The notes: generated by a model from the letters alone, not told the origin. DNA of 64,000 nt from Candidatus Peregrinibacteria bacterium (GCA_030649955.1 JAUSFD010000005.1:159264-223263), one strand, 5' to 3'; shown: positions 45,307 through 54,460, numbered from the stretch's first letter. Made by a program: numbers and translations.

Positions 45307-47409
45307 TTAAATGAACAAGGACGCTAGCGCCAAGGTCAGGGTGGAGAACAACTTGATCAGCACGTGCAAGCTCGGTCCCGCGGTGTCCTTGAACGGATCG
45401 CCCACGGTGTCGCCCGTGACTGCGGCTTGATGTGCGGGGCTCTTCTTGCCTCCTAGGTGGCCTGTTTCGATGTACTTCTTGGCGTTGTCCCACGCGCCGC
45501 CTGCGTTGTTGAGGTAGGTAGCGAGAATGACGCCCGTGATGGTACCCACCATGAGGAGGCCGGCGACCGCCTCTGCGCGGAGCACGACGCCGATGACAAT
45601 GGGGGCGAGGACAGCGAGGACACCCGGGAGCACCATTTCCCTGAGTGCAGCCTTCGTCGCGATATCCACTGCAGCGGCGTAGTCCGGTTCCTCCGTCCCC
45701 TCCATGATGCCCTTCTTCTCGCGGAACTGCTTGCGCACCTCCTCCACAATCACGCCAGCAGTGCGGCCGACCGCGCGGATGGTGAGGGATGTGAAGAAGA
45801 ACACCACCATCGCTCCCAAGAATGCACCAACGAAGACCTCTACCTTCGCGAGGTCGACGCGTGTGAGCCCCACTTCCTGCAGGTATGCGGAGAAGAGGAG
45901 GAATGCAGCGAGTGCCGCGGAGCCGACAGCGTAGCCCTTCGTGAGGGCTTTCGTCGTGTTGCCTGCAGCGTCGAGCTCATCCGTCACTTCGCGCATCTCC
46001 TCAGGCGCTTTGCTCATCTCCACGATCCCTCCCGCGTTATCCGTGATGGGTCCGAACATGTCCATCGCCAGCACGTACCCGACGACCGCGAGCATGCCCA
46101 TCGTTGCGACTGCAGTGCCGTAGAGGCCGCCGTGATCGAGCCCCGTCTGTCCCCCGAACCAGTACGAGGTGAAGAGCGCGACGCACACCGTGAGGACGGA
46201 GAGGCCGGTCGACTCCATACCGATAGCCGTGCCGGAGATGATGTTCGTTGCATGCCCCGTCGTCGATGCTTGTGCGATCGCCTGCACGGGGCGGTGATCT
46301 TTGCTGGTGTAGTAATCCGTGATGTAGACGAACGCAACGCTCGTCAGGACGCCGACAACTCCAGCGAGGAAGAACCACGTCGCGGTGTTCGTGAGCATGC
46401 CCGAGTACCCGCCGGTGCGAACGGCGGACGAGAGCATCATCATCGACGTGAAGTAGAGCGCGACTGTCGTGAGACCGGCTGTCACCCAGAACCCGCGAGT
46501 CATGGCCTTCATCGGGCTCTCTCCAGGATTCGCCTTCACCGAGTAGACTCCGATGATCGCCGCGACGAGACCGATCGCGCGCAGAACGAGCGGGAAGAGG
46601 ATGCCTTTGATGCCGAAGACTGGGGCGAGTGCAGCACCCAGCACCATCGCGCCGATGTTCTCTGCAGAGATGGATTCGAAGAGGTCTGCTCCGCGTCCTG
46701 CGCAGTCGCCCACGTTGTCGCCGACCCAGTCTGCGATGACCGCGGGGTTGCGTGGATCATCCTCCGGGATGCCTGCCTCGATCTTTCCTACCAAGTCCGC
46801 TCCCACGTCTGCTGCCTTCGTGTAAATCCCGCCTCCCAGCTGCGCGAAGAGCGCCACGAAGCTGGCACCAAAGCCGTAGCCGACGATGAGCTCGGGGATC
46901 TCTGGCGCAGGGATGCCGAGGAATTTCTGGTAGAAGAGGTAGAGCCCGCTGATGCCGAGGAGCGAGAGCGCGGTGATGACGATGGCGGAGACGGTTCCCC
47001 CGCGCAGTGCCATCTGGAGAGCGGCATTGAGCCCGTCCTTCGCTGCATCCGCTGTTTTCAAGTTCGTCTTCGTCGCGACCACCATGCTCACGACACCGGC
47101 AACTCCAGAGAGCAAGCACCCCAGCAAGAACGCGATGCCCACCTGGAATCCGCTCTTCCATCCGTCATCTCCTCCAATGATGCCGTACACCACGATCATT
47201 CCGAGTCCGACGGACAGGGAGAGGATGGTGATCGTGCGGTACTGACGGCGGATGAACGCCCGCGCTCCCGAGGAGATCGCTGCGGCTACTTTCTGCATTG
47301 CTGCTGTCCCGTCGCCGGCGCGCTTCACCTCCGACCAGAAGACGAGGCTGTAGGCGAGTCCTGCGATAGCGATCGCGGGGGCGAAGAGCTCGAGTGTGAG
47401 GTCGTTCAT
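45307..47409 (-). CDS. hppA: membrane-bound proton-pumping pyrophosphatase, potassium-independent type
   Basis: Hydrolyses pyrophosphate and pumps H+ outward. It has 700 residues and ~16 helices. The start MNDLTLELFAPAIAIAGLAY is chosen because the upstream part of the frame is unlike the family. Visible: catalytic loop IYTKAADVGADLVGKIEAGI and NPAVIADWVGDNVGDCAGRG with ADLFES; DNAGGIVEMS; and AAGNTTKALTKGYAVGSAAL, where the Lys after GNTT marks the K+-independent class (K+-dependent enzymes have Ala there). TVGDPFKDTAGPSLHVLIKL is the usual end. It gives a fermenter a way to save energy from biosynthetic pyrophosphate. The promoter is ~60 bases upstream. Confidence 0.96.
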   Translation of the reverse strand: MNDLTLELFAPAIAIAGLAYSLVFWSEVKRAGDGTAAMQKVAAAISSGARAFIRRQYRTITILSLSVGLGMIVVYGIIGGDDGWKSGFQVGIAFLLGCLLSGVAGVVSMVVATKTNLKTADAAKDGLNAALQMALRGGTVSAIVITALSLLGISGLYLFYQKFLGIPAPEIPELIVGYGFGASFVALFAQLGGGIYTKAADVGADLVGKIEAGIPEDDPRNPAVIADWVGDNVGDCAGRGADLFESISAENIGAMVLGAALAPVFGIKGILFPLVLRAIGLVAAIIGVYSVKANPGESPMKAMTRGFWVTAGLTTVALYFTSMMMLSSAVRTGGYSGMLTNTATWFFLAGVVGVLTSVAFVYITDYYTSKDHRPVQAIAQASTTGHATNIISGTAIGMESTGLSVLTVCVALFTSYWFGGQTGLDHGGLYGTAVATMGMLAVVGYVLAMDMFGPITDNAGGIVEMSKAPEEMREVTDELDAAGNTTKALTKGYAVGSAALAAFLLFSAYLQEVGLTRVDLAKVEVFVGAFLGAMVVFFFTSLTIRAVGRTAGVIVEEVRKQFREKKGIMEGTEEPDYAAAVDIATKAALREMVLPGVLAVLAPIVIGVVLRAEAVAGLLMVGTITGVILATYLNNAGGAWDNAKKYIETGHLGGKKSPAHQAAVTGDTVGDPFKDTAGPSLHVLIKLFSTLTLALASLFI

Positions 47410-47472
47410 ACAATGGGAGAGAAATGGATGCAGAACCCCGCACGGGCAAAAGCCGCGCGTGTGTCGCAAGAG

Positions 47473-47500
47473 AGGGTACGGAATGCTGGACAAAAGTCAA
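47473..47500 (-). promoter_or_regulatory. promoter of hppA
   Basis: On the minus strand: TTGACT (47495-47500), 16-base spacer, TACCCT (47473-47478). It leaves a leader of ~55-60 bases, long for this genome. Confidence 0.55.
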
Positions 47501-47565
47501 TCCTGGAGCCTAGGACTGCTTCCAGGAGGGTTTGGAGGATGCGAAGGGATTCTCAAAGGAAGCGC

Positions 47566-47642
47566 AGTAGGTTGGTAGAGCAGTGGCAATCGGAATGGCT
47601 GCCTACTGCGCTACCAACCTACCCGTCCTACCAACCTACTCA
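47566..47642. repeat. GTAGGTTGGTAG-word inverted repeat
   Basis: Left arm GTAGGTTGGTAGAGCAGTGG, right arm GCTACCAACCTACCCGTCC then CTACCAACCTAC. It lies upstream of uvrC, between divergent genes. Confidence 0.8.
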
Positions 47643-47659
47643 CTCTTCCCTCTCCCTCG

Positions 47660-47665
47660 TATCAT
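47660..47665 (+). promoter_or_regulatory. -10 box of uvrC
   Basis: TATCAT ends six bases before the ATG. An AGGAG lies only one base from the ATG, too close to act as a Shine-Dalgarno. Confidence 0.5.
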
Positions 47666-47671
47666 AGGAGT

Positions 47672-50047
47672 ATGTCCAAGAATTCTGACGAGAAGGATCT
47701 GAAGGCTCGCCTCCGTGCACGCATTGCAAAAATCCCCCCCGTCCCAGGGATCTACCGGTGGTTCGATGCGGCCGGGAACGTGATCTACGTGGGGAAGGCG
47801 AAGGATCTCAAGTCGCGGCTGCGCAGCTACGTCTCCAAGCCCGATGCCGCTGGCCCCTGGAAGCTGGCGATGCTGAAGCAGCTCGCGGACTTCGAAGTGA
47901 CGGTCACGAACACCGAGCTCGAGGCGCTCATGCTGGAGACGAATCTCATTAAGGAGATGAAGCCGAAGTACAACGTCCTCATGAAGGATGACAAGAACTA
48001 CGTCTACGTCCGTGTGACGATGCGCGATGCCTACCCGCGTGTTGATGTCGTTCGGAGGATTGAAGATGACGGGGCGAAGTACTTCGGGCCGAAGACGAGC
48101 GCGCATCAGGTTCATGAGACACTCGGGATGCTCCGGAAACTCTTCCCCTTTCGCACTTGTAAGATGGAGATCGAACCGGCGAAGAAGGAGGATGGTGCTC
48201 TCACTGTTCCATTGATGGTCGAGTGTCACCACCGCGATCGTCCAACGCCCTGTCTGGATCACCACATCCGCATGTGTACGGCACCGTGCGTTGGGACACG
48301 GACGCCGGAGGAGTACTTCCGCGAGTCGATCGAGGGATTGCTCCTCTTCCTCAAGGGCGAGCACGCACAGGTGGTGAAGCTCGTGAAGGAGCGCATGCAG
48401 AAGGCTGCCGTGGAGAAGAAGTTCGAGCAGGCTGCGGAGTTCCGCGACATCCTCACCTCCATGGAGAGCATGCAGGAGAAGCAGATCGTCTCCGACCCCT
48501 CCGGCTCAGACAGCGATATCGTGGGTGTTGCCCTCCTCTCTGGGCGTGCGCAGGTCGTCGTCCTGTCCCAACGGGAGGGAAAGCTCTCCGCTGAAGCGAA
48601 CTTCGCTCTGCAGGGTCATCCGGAATCCACCGCGGAGGTCCTCCGCGACTTCCTCCCTCAATATTATGCGGAGAGTTCGGACATCCCTCCGGTGGTCGTG
48701 GTCGCAGAGGAGTTCCCAGACATGCACTTGCTAGAAGAGTGGCTCACCTCCAAGCGTGGCACGAAGGTGAGTATCCGCGTCCCCGAGCGCGGGAAGCGGT
48801 CTCACTTGCTCGAACTCGCAACGCGGAATGCGTTCGAGAAAGCCAAGCAGCAGGAGGCGCGGTGGGAGGCAGATGCACGCAATACTCTGGATGCTCTCGA
48901 AGGACTCAAGCAGACGCTCTCACTTCCAGAGACTCCTCACCGCATCGAGTGCTACGACATCTCGCACCTTGGGGGAACGGAGACCGTGGGCAGCATGTCC
49001 GTCTTCCTCAAAGGGAAGCCCGCGAATGATCAGTACCGCTCCTTCACTCTACGGACAGTAATGGAGGGAGAGATCGATGATTACAAGGCGTTGAAAGAAG
49101 TGCTGGAGAGGCGACTGAGATACTTGACCGAGGATCTTCCGAAGGAGGAGAAGGAGTGGAAGGAGAAGGGGATCAGTTTTGGCAAAGCGCGGAAGGCGGA
49201 GCAGTCCGTCATCGAAGCCATTCATGCAGCGCATCCCGGGGACATTGGGAGTGATGCCATCGATTACCGCAATTACCTCGTTGCGAGGAATGGAGAGAAG
49301 ATTGTCGCCTTCGCGAGGCTGTTCGCGTATCCGGAGAAGATCCTCGTCCTCCGTTCCGTGTGGGTGGATGAGCACTGGCGTGGGGACAAACTGGGTCAGT
49401 TCATCGCCCGGAAAATTCTCCGCAGTGTGAAGAAGGGAAAAGTGTACCTTCACGCGAAGGGATCTCTCGAGGAGTACTACGCTTCCCTGGGATTCCGTCA
49501 CGTCATTCAGCCGCCGAAAGTCCTCGAGGAAAAAATGGCAACATTCCACGCAGCGAATCCCAAAGCTGAGCCGACCATGATCATGGTGTTCGATGTCCAT
49601 CAGCACAAACTCGATCCCTCACTCACTGATGTTCCCGACCTCCTCGTCATCGATGGCGGCAAGGGGCAGCTCGCGGTTGTAAAGGCTGTACTCGATGCAG
49701 CGAAGCTCGTCATTCCCGTGATCTCTCTCGCGAAGCGTGAGGAGGAAGTTTTCTCCACCTCGAGTCCTGCCCCCGTGTTGTTCCCTGCTGATGCTCCGGC
49801 GAAATTCCTCTTGATGCGTTTACGTGACGAGGCTCATCGCTTCGCGAATCGTCACCGGTCGAAGAGGATTGCGAAGCACACGAAGGAGTCTGCACTCGAT
49901 AGCATCCCCGGCATCGGTGACGAGACGATCGCGAAACTCCGGAAGAAGTATGGATCTTTCTCTGCAATTATCGAAGCCTCTGATGAGGAACTCCTACAGA
50001 TTCTCACAGAGCAGCAGCTCAAGGCGCTCCGCACGCATGGTCAGTAA
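47672..50047 (+). CDS. uvrC: UvrC excinuclease with a GNAT acetyltransferase domain inserted in the nuclease domain
   Basis: Makes both cuts in nucleotide excision repair. It has 791 residues versus ~600 normally. Order: GIY-YIG nuclease (~20-100, PGIYRWFDAAGNVIYVGKAK), Cys-rich segment (CHHRDRPTPCLDHHIRMCTA), UvrB-binding helices (~225-270), and the RNase-H-like nuclease first half (~310-485, RIECYDISHLGGTETVGSMS). A complete GNAT domain follows (~500-640): LVARNGEKIVAFARLF, LRSVWVDEHWRGDKLGQFIA (acetyl-CoA loop), LEEYYASLGFRHV. Then the second half of the nuclease (VPDLLVIDGGKGQLAVVKAV) and HhH motifs (LDSIPGIGDETIAKL). Nuclease acids are kept on both sides, so repair function is likely intact. 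The promoter is leaderless. Confidence 0.95.
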   Translation: MSKNSDEKDLKARLRARIAKIPPVPGIYRWFDAAGNVIYVGKAKDLKSRLRSYVSKPDAAGPWKLAMLKQLADFEVTVTNTELEALMLETNLIKEMKPKYNVLMKDDKNYVYVRVTMRDAYPRVDVVRRIEDDGAKYFGPKTSAHQVHETLGMLRKLFPFRTCKMEIEPAKKEDGALTVPLMVECHHRDRPTPCLDHHIRMCTAPCVGTRTPEEYFRESIEGLLLFLKGEHAQVVKLVKERMQKAAVEKKFEQAAEFRDILTSMESMQEKQIVSDPSGSDSDIVGVALLSGRAQVVVLSQREGKLSAEANFALQGHPESTAEVLRDFLPQYYAESSDIPPVVVVAEEFPDMHLLEEWLTSKRGTKVSIRVPERGKRSHLLELATRNAFEKAKQQEARWEADARNTLDALEGLKQTLSLPETPHRIECYDISHLGGTETVGSMSVFLKGKPANDQYRSFTLRTVMEGEIDDYKALKEVLERRLRYLTEDLPKEEKEWKEKGISFGKARKAEQSVIEAIHAAHPGDIGSDAIDYRNYLVARNGEKIVAFARLFAYPEKILVLRSVWVDEHWRGDKLGQFIARKILRSVKKGKVYLHAKGSLEEYYASLGFRHVIQPPKVLEEKMATFHAANPKAEPTMIMVFDVHQHKLDPSLTDVPDLLVIDGGKGQLAVVKAVLDAAKLVIPVISLAKREEEVFSTSSPAPVLFPADAPAKFLLMRLRDEAHRFANRHRSKRIAKHTKESALDSIPGIGDETIAKLRKKYGSFSAIIEASDEELLQILTEQQLKALRTHGQ

Positions 50048-50065
50048 TTTCCCGCAAATCCCGCA

Positions 50066-50166
50066 GCCGGGTTCGGTTACCTGTGGTGAGCTTGTCGAAC
50101 CCACCCCGGCGGTCCGCGCGGGTAGCCCTTCGATGTTGCTCAGGGCAGGCCGAACCCGCGCTCCGG
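50066..50166. repeat. GGGTTCGG ... CGAACCC inverted repeat region
   Basis: It contains GGGTTCGGTTACCTGTGG then GAGCTTGTCGAACCC, and farther on CTCAGGGCAGGCCGAACCC. This kind of GAGCTTGTCGAACC hairpin is common between genes in many bacteria. It separates converging genes and may end transcription. Confidence 0.65.
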
Positions 50167-50178
50167 GAGACGATTTCT

Positions 50179-50685
50179 CTACCGCGGCGCAATGTACGGT
50201 GGTTGCTTCAAGGTGAATTGCACACTGTCAAAGTACTGTCTGCCCGTCGTTCCCTCGACGGTGATGCGCAGAGTCACGTTGCCCGGTGAAACACCCGGAA
50301 GACTCATGCCGCGAAGTGTGTAGTGCGCCTGCGTTATCCCCTCCTCGTTCGTTCTCTGGATATCACCATCGACACAGCGCCTCTTCGTACAGTTGAAGGA
50401 GGCCACCAGTACCCTCTCCTCCGGTGTGTCTCTATTCCATGCCTCCACCCTGATGTTGTCGATGGTATCGATGGTGTTGATGGTGGGTTCAACCTTCGCG
50501 GTGAAGAGGATATCCATTGGAGCAAGGATGCGCACCTGCGACTTGGGTGCCTGGAGCATCTCTACATGCACGAGTGGTCCTGTGACATCCGCAGTTGTCC
50601 GCAGAAAATCCGATGCGGTCCACGCACCTGCGCTCACGACGAGGGTGCTCACGATACCAATGTTCCAGAGGGTTCTCTTTTTCAT
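50179..50685 (-). CDS. secreted beta-rich protein of unknown function
   Basis: It has 168 residues. The N-terminal helix (LWNIGIVSTLVVSAGAWTAS) is a signal peptide or anchor. The rest is beta-rich, Ig-like in rhythm: VRILAPMDILFTAKVEPTIN, VLVASFNCTKRRC (a likely disulfide Cys pair), VSPGNVTLRITVEGTTGRQY. It is a paralogue of the gene just upstream: both have a helix, then a segment meaning roughly pressure of P-MDI/P-IDV-F-KVE, two Cys, and a final P-GN-R-E segment. The two probably form an operon (20-base gap). Confidence 0.75.
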   Translation of the reverse strand: MKKRTLWNIGIVSTLVVSAGAWTASDFLRTTADVTGPLVHVEMLQAPKSQVRILAPMDILFTAKVEPTINTIDTIDNIRVEAWNRDTPEERVLVASFNCTKRRCVDGDIQRTNEEGITQAHYTLRGMSLPGVSPGNVTLRITVEGTTGRQYFDSVQFTLKQPPYIAPR

Positions 50686-50705
50686 GTGTAGTGGGGGAAG
50701 TGAAT

Positions 50706-51275
50706 TTATGGGATGGGCTGCGGCGTTGTGGGAGGTGCCTGAAGCCGTATTCTGGCTTTGTCACGAGCTCTATACCTATTGCCATTTCTGTTCGGGGTAC
50801 TTTCGATGCGCACGATGATGAATGCATTCCCGGGTTCCAGCCCTGTGATGTTCGCTGAAAGGGCGACGGTCGATCTCACTACGCGCTGGGAAACAACCAC
50901 ACTTCCCTCGCCGGGTATTGTTTGAGAAAAGGTCTCCCTTTCCTCGTCTTCCACAAACACTCCGGGCCCCCCACACGTGCCCACGGCACATTCGATTATT
51001 GTAACGGGGACGATTACCCTTTTCTTCGTGGTCGTACTGCGTCCCTCTGCCTCGATGTAAATGTATTGTATTCCCGTATTAGCCTCCACCTTGAACTCCA
51101 CATCGATAGGAGAAGTCACTCGTGGATTCGCTGTAGGCACGGAGATGACCACTTTGGCATTTGCTGTGACGACAGCGAGCCAGTCTGCCGGGGATGACAC
51201 GTTCGCGACTCCGAAGATGATGAGTGCGCACGCACCGACCGATCCCGCGTACTTGAGGAGGTTCTGCTTCGTCAT
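50706..51275 (-). CDS. secreted beta-rich protein, paralogue of the next gene
   Basis: It has 189 residues from MTKQNLLKYAGSVGA. The signal helix (GSVGACALIIFGVANVSS) is followed by a beta-rich domain: VTSPIDVEFKVEANTGIQYI, VTIIECAVGTCGGPG (two Cys), ITGLEPGNAFIIVRIESTPN, and a Pro-rich tail (QAPPTTPQPIP). The frame is open upstream to 51350 but the promoter (TTGCAC, 17, TATAAT) lies inside that part, so the later start is right. Likely exported, perhaps part of the cell surface. No family recognised. Confidence 0.75.
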   Translation of the reverse strand: MTKQNLLKYAGSVGACALIIFGVANVSSPADWLAVVTANAKVVISVPTANPRVTSPIDVEFKVEANTGIQYIYIEAEGRSTTTKKRVIVPVTIIECAVGTCGGPGVFVEDEERETFSQTIPGEGSVVVSQRVVRSTVALSANITGLEPGNAFIIVRIESTPNRNGNRYRARDKARIRLQAPPTTPQPIP

Positions 51276-51299
51276 GAGTGTGTTGTGAATGTTAAGTAT

Positions 51300-51328
51300 A
51301 TTATACATCTCTTCACTATTCTGTGCAA
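51300..51328 (-). promoter_or_regulatory. promoter of the secreted paralogue pair
   Basis: On the minus strand: TTGCAC (51323-51328), 17-base spacer, perfect TATAAT (51300-51305), 24 bases to the ATG. Confidence 0.75.
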
Positions 51329-51385
51329 CTGCCATCTTCGTACGATTCACATCAGTGGAATGGACGAAGAATGTGGAGATCTTCT

Positions 51386-51414
51386 TTGCGCTACTCTCGT
51401 AACTTTCGTATAAT
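51386..51414 (+). promoter_or_regulatory. promoter of the YtxH-like gene
   Basis: TTGCGC (51386-51391), 17-base spacer, perfect TATAAT (51409-51414), 26 bases to the ATG at 51441. Confidence 0.75.
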
Positions 51415-51440
51415 GCCCGTTACACCTTCCCCTCACGCAC

Positions 51441-51809
51441 ATGAAGAAATTCTCCCTCCTCCTCGGTACCCTCGGTGGCGCGATGGCCGGGTACTTGCTC
51501 AGCAATACCACTCTCCGTGAGCAGCTCATGAAGGCCAAGGATCCGGAGACTGCTGCGAAGACTCTCGGTAAGCATCTGCAACGCGACGGGAAGAAGATCG
51601 CCCAGGAAGTGCAGGACTTCGTGCAGAGCGACGATGTGCAGAAGAATCTGAAGAAGGCGAAGGCCTACGCCCTCGACAAGCTCACGCAGGCGAAGAAGGA
51701 GGCGAAGGTCCTCATGAAGCAGGGTGCCGCCAGTGCGGGGAAGGCTGTCCGCAAGGCAGGGAAGACCGCGACGAAGAAGGTGAAGGCGTTCAGAGCGAGT
51801 GCGGTGTGA
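51441..51809 (+). CDS. YtxH-like membrane-anchored helical protein
   Basis: It has 122 residues. The N-terminus KKFSLLLGTLGGAMAGYLLS is the glycine-rich membrane segment of YtxH-type proteins. It is followed by a long basic amphipathic helix (DVQKNLKKAKAYALDKLTQA; KAVRKAGKTATKKVKAFRAS). The Lys/Ala-rich tail resembles histone-like or phasin-like coiled coils and could bind DNA or polyanions. YtxH relatives are stress-induced in Bacillus; function is unknown. Strong promoter with a normal -35 and TATAAT. Confidence 0.75.
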   Translation: MKKFSLLLGTLGGAMAGYLLSNTTLREQLMKAKDPETAAKTLGKHLQRDGKKIAQEVQDFVQSDDVQKNLKKAKAYALDKLTQAKKEAKVLMKQGAASAGKAVRKAGKTATKKVKAFRASAV

Positions 51810-51879
51810 GGGAATGGGCAATTCGCTCCAGTTTTTCTGACTGGTGGAGCGTCGTAGGGGGCTTTGGGAAGCGTATTCA

Positions 51880-51908
51880 TTGACAATTCCATCGTAGAAA
51901 TGAACTAT
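51880..51908 (+). promoter_or_regulatory. promoter of the LOG-family giant
   Basis: TTGACA (51880-51885), 17-base spacer, AACTAT (51903-51908), then eight bases to the ATG at 51917. Confidence 0.6.
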
Positions 51909-51916
51909 CGAGCGCC

Positions 51917-54460
51917 ATGGAGAAAAACCGCCTCCCCGCGCTCGTCACCGCAGAAGGCATCATCGACCCTCAGACGCTCGGGGAAATCGAACGCGATCCG
52001 AAGTACGGTGCTCCCATGGTTGTCGGCCACATGGTCGTTCCCTTCCGGAGCAACATGGAGAGCGCTTTGGCGCGAGCGCTCGAAGAGAGCGGCGAACTGG
52101 ATACCATCGGAAGGAGTGGTCACTCACGCATTGGTTTGAACCTCCGTCGTCGTGAGAAAGAGAAGGTCCAATTCGATGGATCGCAGCGAGTGATCGTTCC
52201 GATAGCTCTCTCCTCCCTCCGTGCAGTTGATATCCGACTCAATGGTGTGAGGGACGAGTTCCTCGGGGTCTTCTCCGATATGGTGCGCGAACGACGTCGC
52301 GAGGTTGGCGTGGGGCGATTGGCACTCGCTTCTCGTAATGATGCCCTCTCGCGTGATGATATCTTCGATGCGATAGGGAAGAGCCGTCTCCTATTGCCGT
52401 CGCACGTGAAGCCTGAGGAGGCTGTCGACGAGCACGGAGTCCTCTCTCTCCCACTCGATAACATGCGGCACCTCTTCTGCGAGGAGAACTTCGATGAGAA
52501 TGCCATGCGTGATGTGATCCGCTTGGGGAAGCATGCACTCTCCGGTCTGCAAGAACCGGTTGACGGGCGTCCCAAGCAGCTCACGGAGCACCAGTTCTTC
52601 GTCGGAGGTATCCGCATCTCCATGGGGCCTTACACAGCCATTATCGATGAGGAGACGAATACCGATGGGGTGATCCATCTCGCCGCGAGGGTGCTCGATG
52701 GCATCCGCACGACCGGGATTGACGTCACACGCCAGGTGGAACTCTTCAACTCGCTCCTCAAGACTGTCTCGATGGAAAATCTGAAGGTGCGCATGCGCCT
52801 CTACCATGCTACGAAAGAAGTGCAGGATTTCTCGAAGAAGGTCATCAATCAGCGGACGATCAACCATGGTGTCAGTTTCTCCGAGGTCGTTGAGCTTGAG
52901 GAACATCCAGAGAGGATTCTGCGTCTCATGCGCGAGATCAGTCCAACGAAGGCAGATGGTGGCCCGTACGGGTACTTCATTGGACCACAGAAGAGTCATG
53001 AGATCCCCTGGCTGCCGCTCGCGAAATTCCAGAGCAGGTACCTGAACAACGTGAATGCGAAGGTCTCCGCATCCGATCCCAAGTACTGCGTTTTCGGAAA
53101 AAGCGTGCCGCACTTCGCTCGCGGCCTCAGTTCCGTGATGCCGTACGTCGGTCGAGAGCAGAATGAGGGGCACGTGTGTGCTACGTGGGCATTCCCGTCG
53201 CCGGGCGACCTTCAATCTATGCTGCGGCAGGGAACAGGAGTCTTCATTGCGCACGACCTCCGTCCACGTGAGAACGCTCATACGACGGAGAAGCCGTACC
53301 TCAACGAGAATCGCATGCTGTTGAGAGCAGATTCTGCGGGGAATGGTATGTCCAAGGAAATGCCTCCCCCGAATGATGTGTACTTTGACGGTCAGCTCTT
53401 CAGTGCCTTTCAGCGTCTCCATAGAGAGGAAAGGGCGAGATTCTTCCTCGCACGTCACAGCTCCCCAGATGCGTTTCGCAAGGGGACAATGATGCCACAA
53501 GAGGTGCTCGAGTGGGACAGGCGAGGGTTTTGGATCCGTGCCAACGCGAAGGAGAGGATCGATCGCGTCGATACTCTCATTGCCATGTACGGTTCGCATG
53601 CAACGGGTATGGAGGATGTCCTCCGAGAGCAGCTCATCCGCTTCTCCCTCCGCCTGAAAACGCACTTCGGTGAGCGCCTCGGGTACATCCATGGCAAAGG
53701 GCCGGGGGTCATGTACATTGCCGATGAGGTTGCGGAGAATCTCGTAGCAATTGCGAAGGAGCATCCGGAGTACGCAGAGAGAATCACGGAGAACATTCCG
53801 ACGATTGGCGTTGGCATCGATGCTGAGCGCATTGGTCAATCTCCCAATTTCCATCCCCCTGCACAGGTGGATTTCCAGGCGAAAGATAGACTCATTCGTC
53901 AGAAGCACATGAACGATCGCGCAACAGTGAGTGTGTTCAATATCGGCGGCGCAGGTACCCTCGAGGAAATCGCCCTCACGTTCTGCTCCCAGAAGCTCCT
54001 CAAGAGCATCCTCGCGCCGATGATTTTCATCGATCCGAAAGGATTGGGCAAAGGTGGCAGACACCTGTGGCAGAGTCTCTCTGATCTCATTCACGATCTC
54101 GCAGAGCAGAAGGTGATAACGCCAGAAGACGCGAAGGTTGGACAGAAGAACATTGTGCAGCTCCTCCAGTCGCACATGGCAAACTTCATCCACATTGTGC
54201 ACTCGTACGACGAAGCAGCGGATATCATCGAGAGCTTCGACCGGGATCCTGTGCACTACTACATTCACGTAGCGAAGATTCCCCGGTCGGAAGTCGTGCA
54301 TGCTTTTGATGAAGCCATGGCCACTTTCGGTGAGACGGGATTCGCGATGCCGTCTTCACTGCGACCTGACCGGATCTTCAATGATCCCCGGTGGGAGGCA
54401 GTTTCCAATGGCAAACTCATTTCCGGACACGCGCATGAAGGAACACCAGAGCTTCCTTGA
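51917..54460 (+). CDS. 847-residue protein with a C-terminal LOG/PpnN-type nucleotide-binding domain
   Basis: Residues ~585-760 read as a LOG-type (lysine-decarboxylase-like) Rossmann domain: YIHGKGPGVMYIADEVAENL (like G-G-x-x-G-L-M) at ~592 and VFNIGGAGTLEEIALTF (like P-G-G-x-G-T-x-x-E) at ~677. In LOG and PpnN enzymes these motifs hydrolyse nucleoside monophosphates to base and ribose-5-phosphate. PpnN is only ~450 residues; here ~580 residues of unknown sequence come first, with no signal peptide or membrane helices. The front part has IRISMGPYTAIIDEETNTDG and a Trp/Phe-rich middle. It may be a nucleotide-pool regulator; pyrG lies just downstream on the same strand. Confidence 0.75.
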   Translation: MEKNRLPALVTAEGIIDPQTLGEIERDPKYGAPMVVGHMVVPFRSNMESALARALEESGELDTIGRSGHSRIGLNLRRREKEKVQFDGSQRVIVPIALSSLRAVDIRLNGVRDEFLGVFSDMVRERRREVGVGRLALASRNDALSRDDIFDAIGKSRLLLPSHVKPEEAVDEHGVLSLPLDNMRHLFCEENFDENAMRDVIRLGKHALSGLQEPVDGRPKQLTEHQFFVGGIRISMGPYTAIIDEETNTDGVIHLAARVLDGIRTTGIDVTRQVELFNSLLKTVSMENLKVRMRLYHATKEVQDFSKKVINQRTINHGVSFSEVVELEEHPERILRLMREISPTKADGGPYGYFIGPQKSHEIPWLPLAKFQSRYLNNVNAKVSASDPKYCVFGKSVPHFARGLSSVMPYVGREQNEGHVCATWAFPSPGDLQSMLRQGTGVFIAHDLRPRENAHTTEKPYLNENRMLLRADSAGNGMSKEMPPPNDVYFDGQLFSAFQRLHREERARFFLARHSSPDAFRKGTMMPQEVLEWDRRGFWIRANAKERIDRVDTLIAMYGSHATGMEDVLREQLIRFSLRLKTHFGERLGYIHGKGPGVMYIADEVAENLVAIAKEHPEYAERITENIPTIGVGIDAERIGQSPNFHPPAQVDFQAKDRLIRQKHMNDRATVSVFNIGGAGTLEEIALTFCSQKLLKSILAPMIFIDPKGLGKGGRHLWQSLSDLIHDLAEQKVITPEDAKVGQKNIVQLLQSHMANFIHIVHSYDEAADIIESFDRDPVHYYIHVAKIPRSEVVHAFDEAMATFGETGFAMPSSLRPDRIFNDPRWEAVSNGKLISGHAHEGTPELP

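Noticed and set aside
45457..47667. Open frame of 736 codons opposite hppA
   Set aside because: It is the antisense shadow of a conserved gene; the product is Arg/Glu/His-rich with no fold, as expected from GC-rich codon structure.
47666..47671. AGGAG before uvrC as a Shine-Dalgarno
   Set aside because: Only one base separates it from the ATG, while the -10 box position predicts no leader.
52391..54301. Open frame of 636 codons opposite the LOG-family gene
   Set aside because: Antisense shadow with no promoter and no recognised motif.
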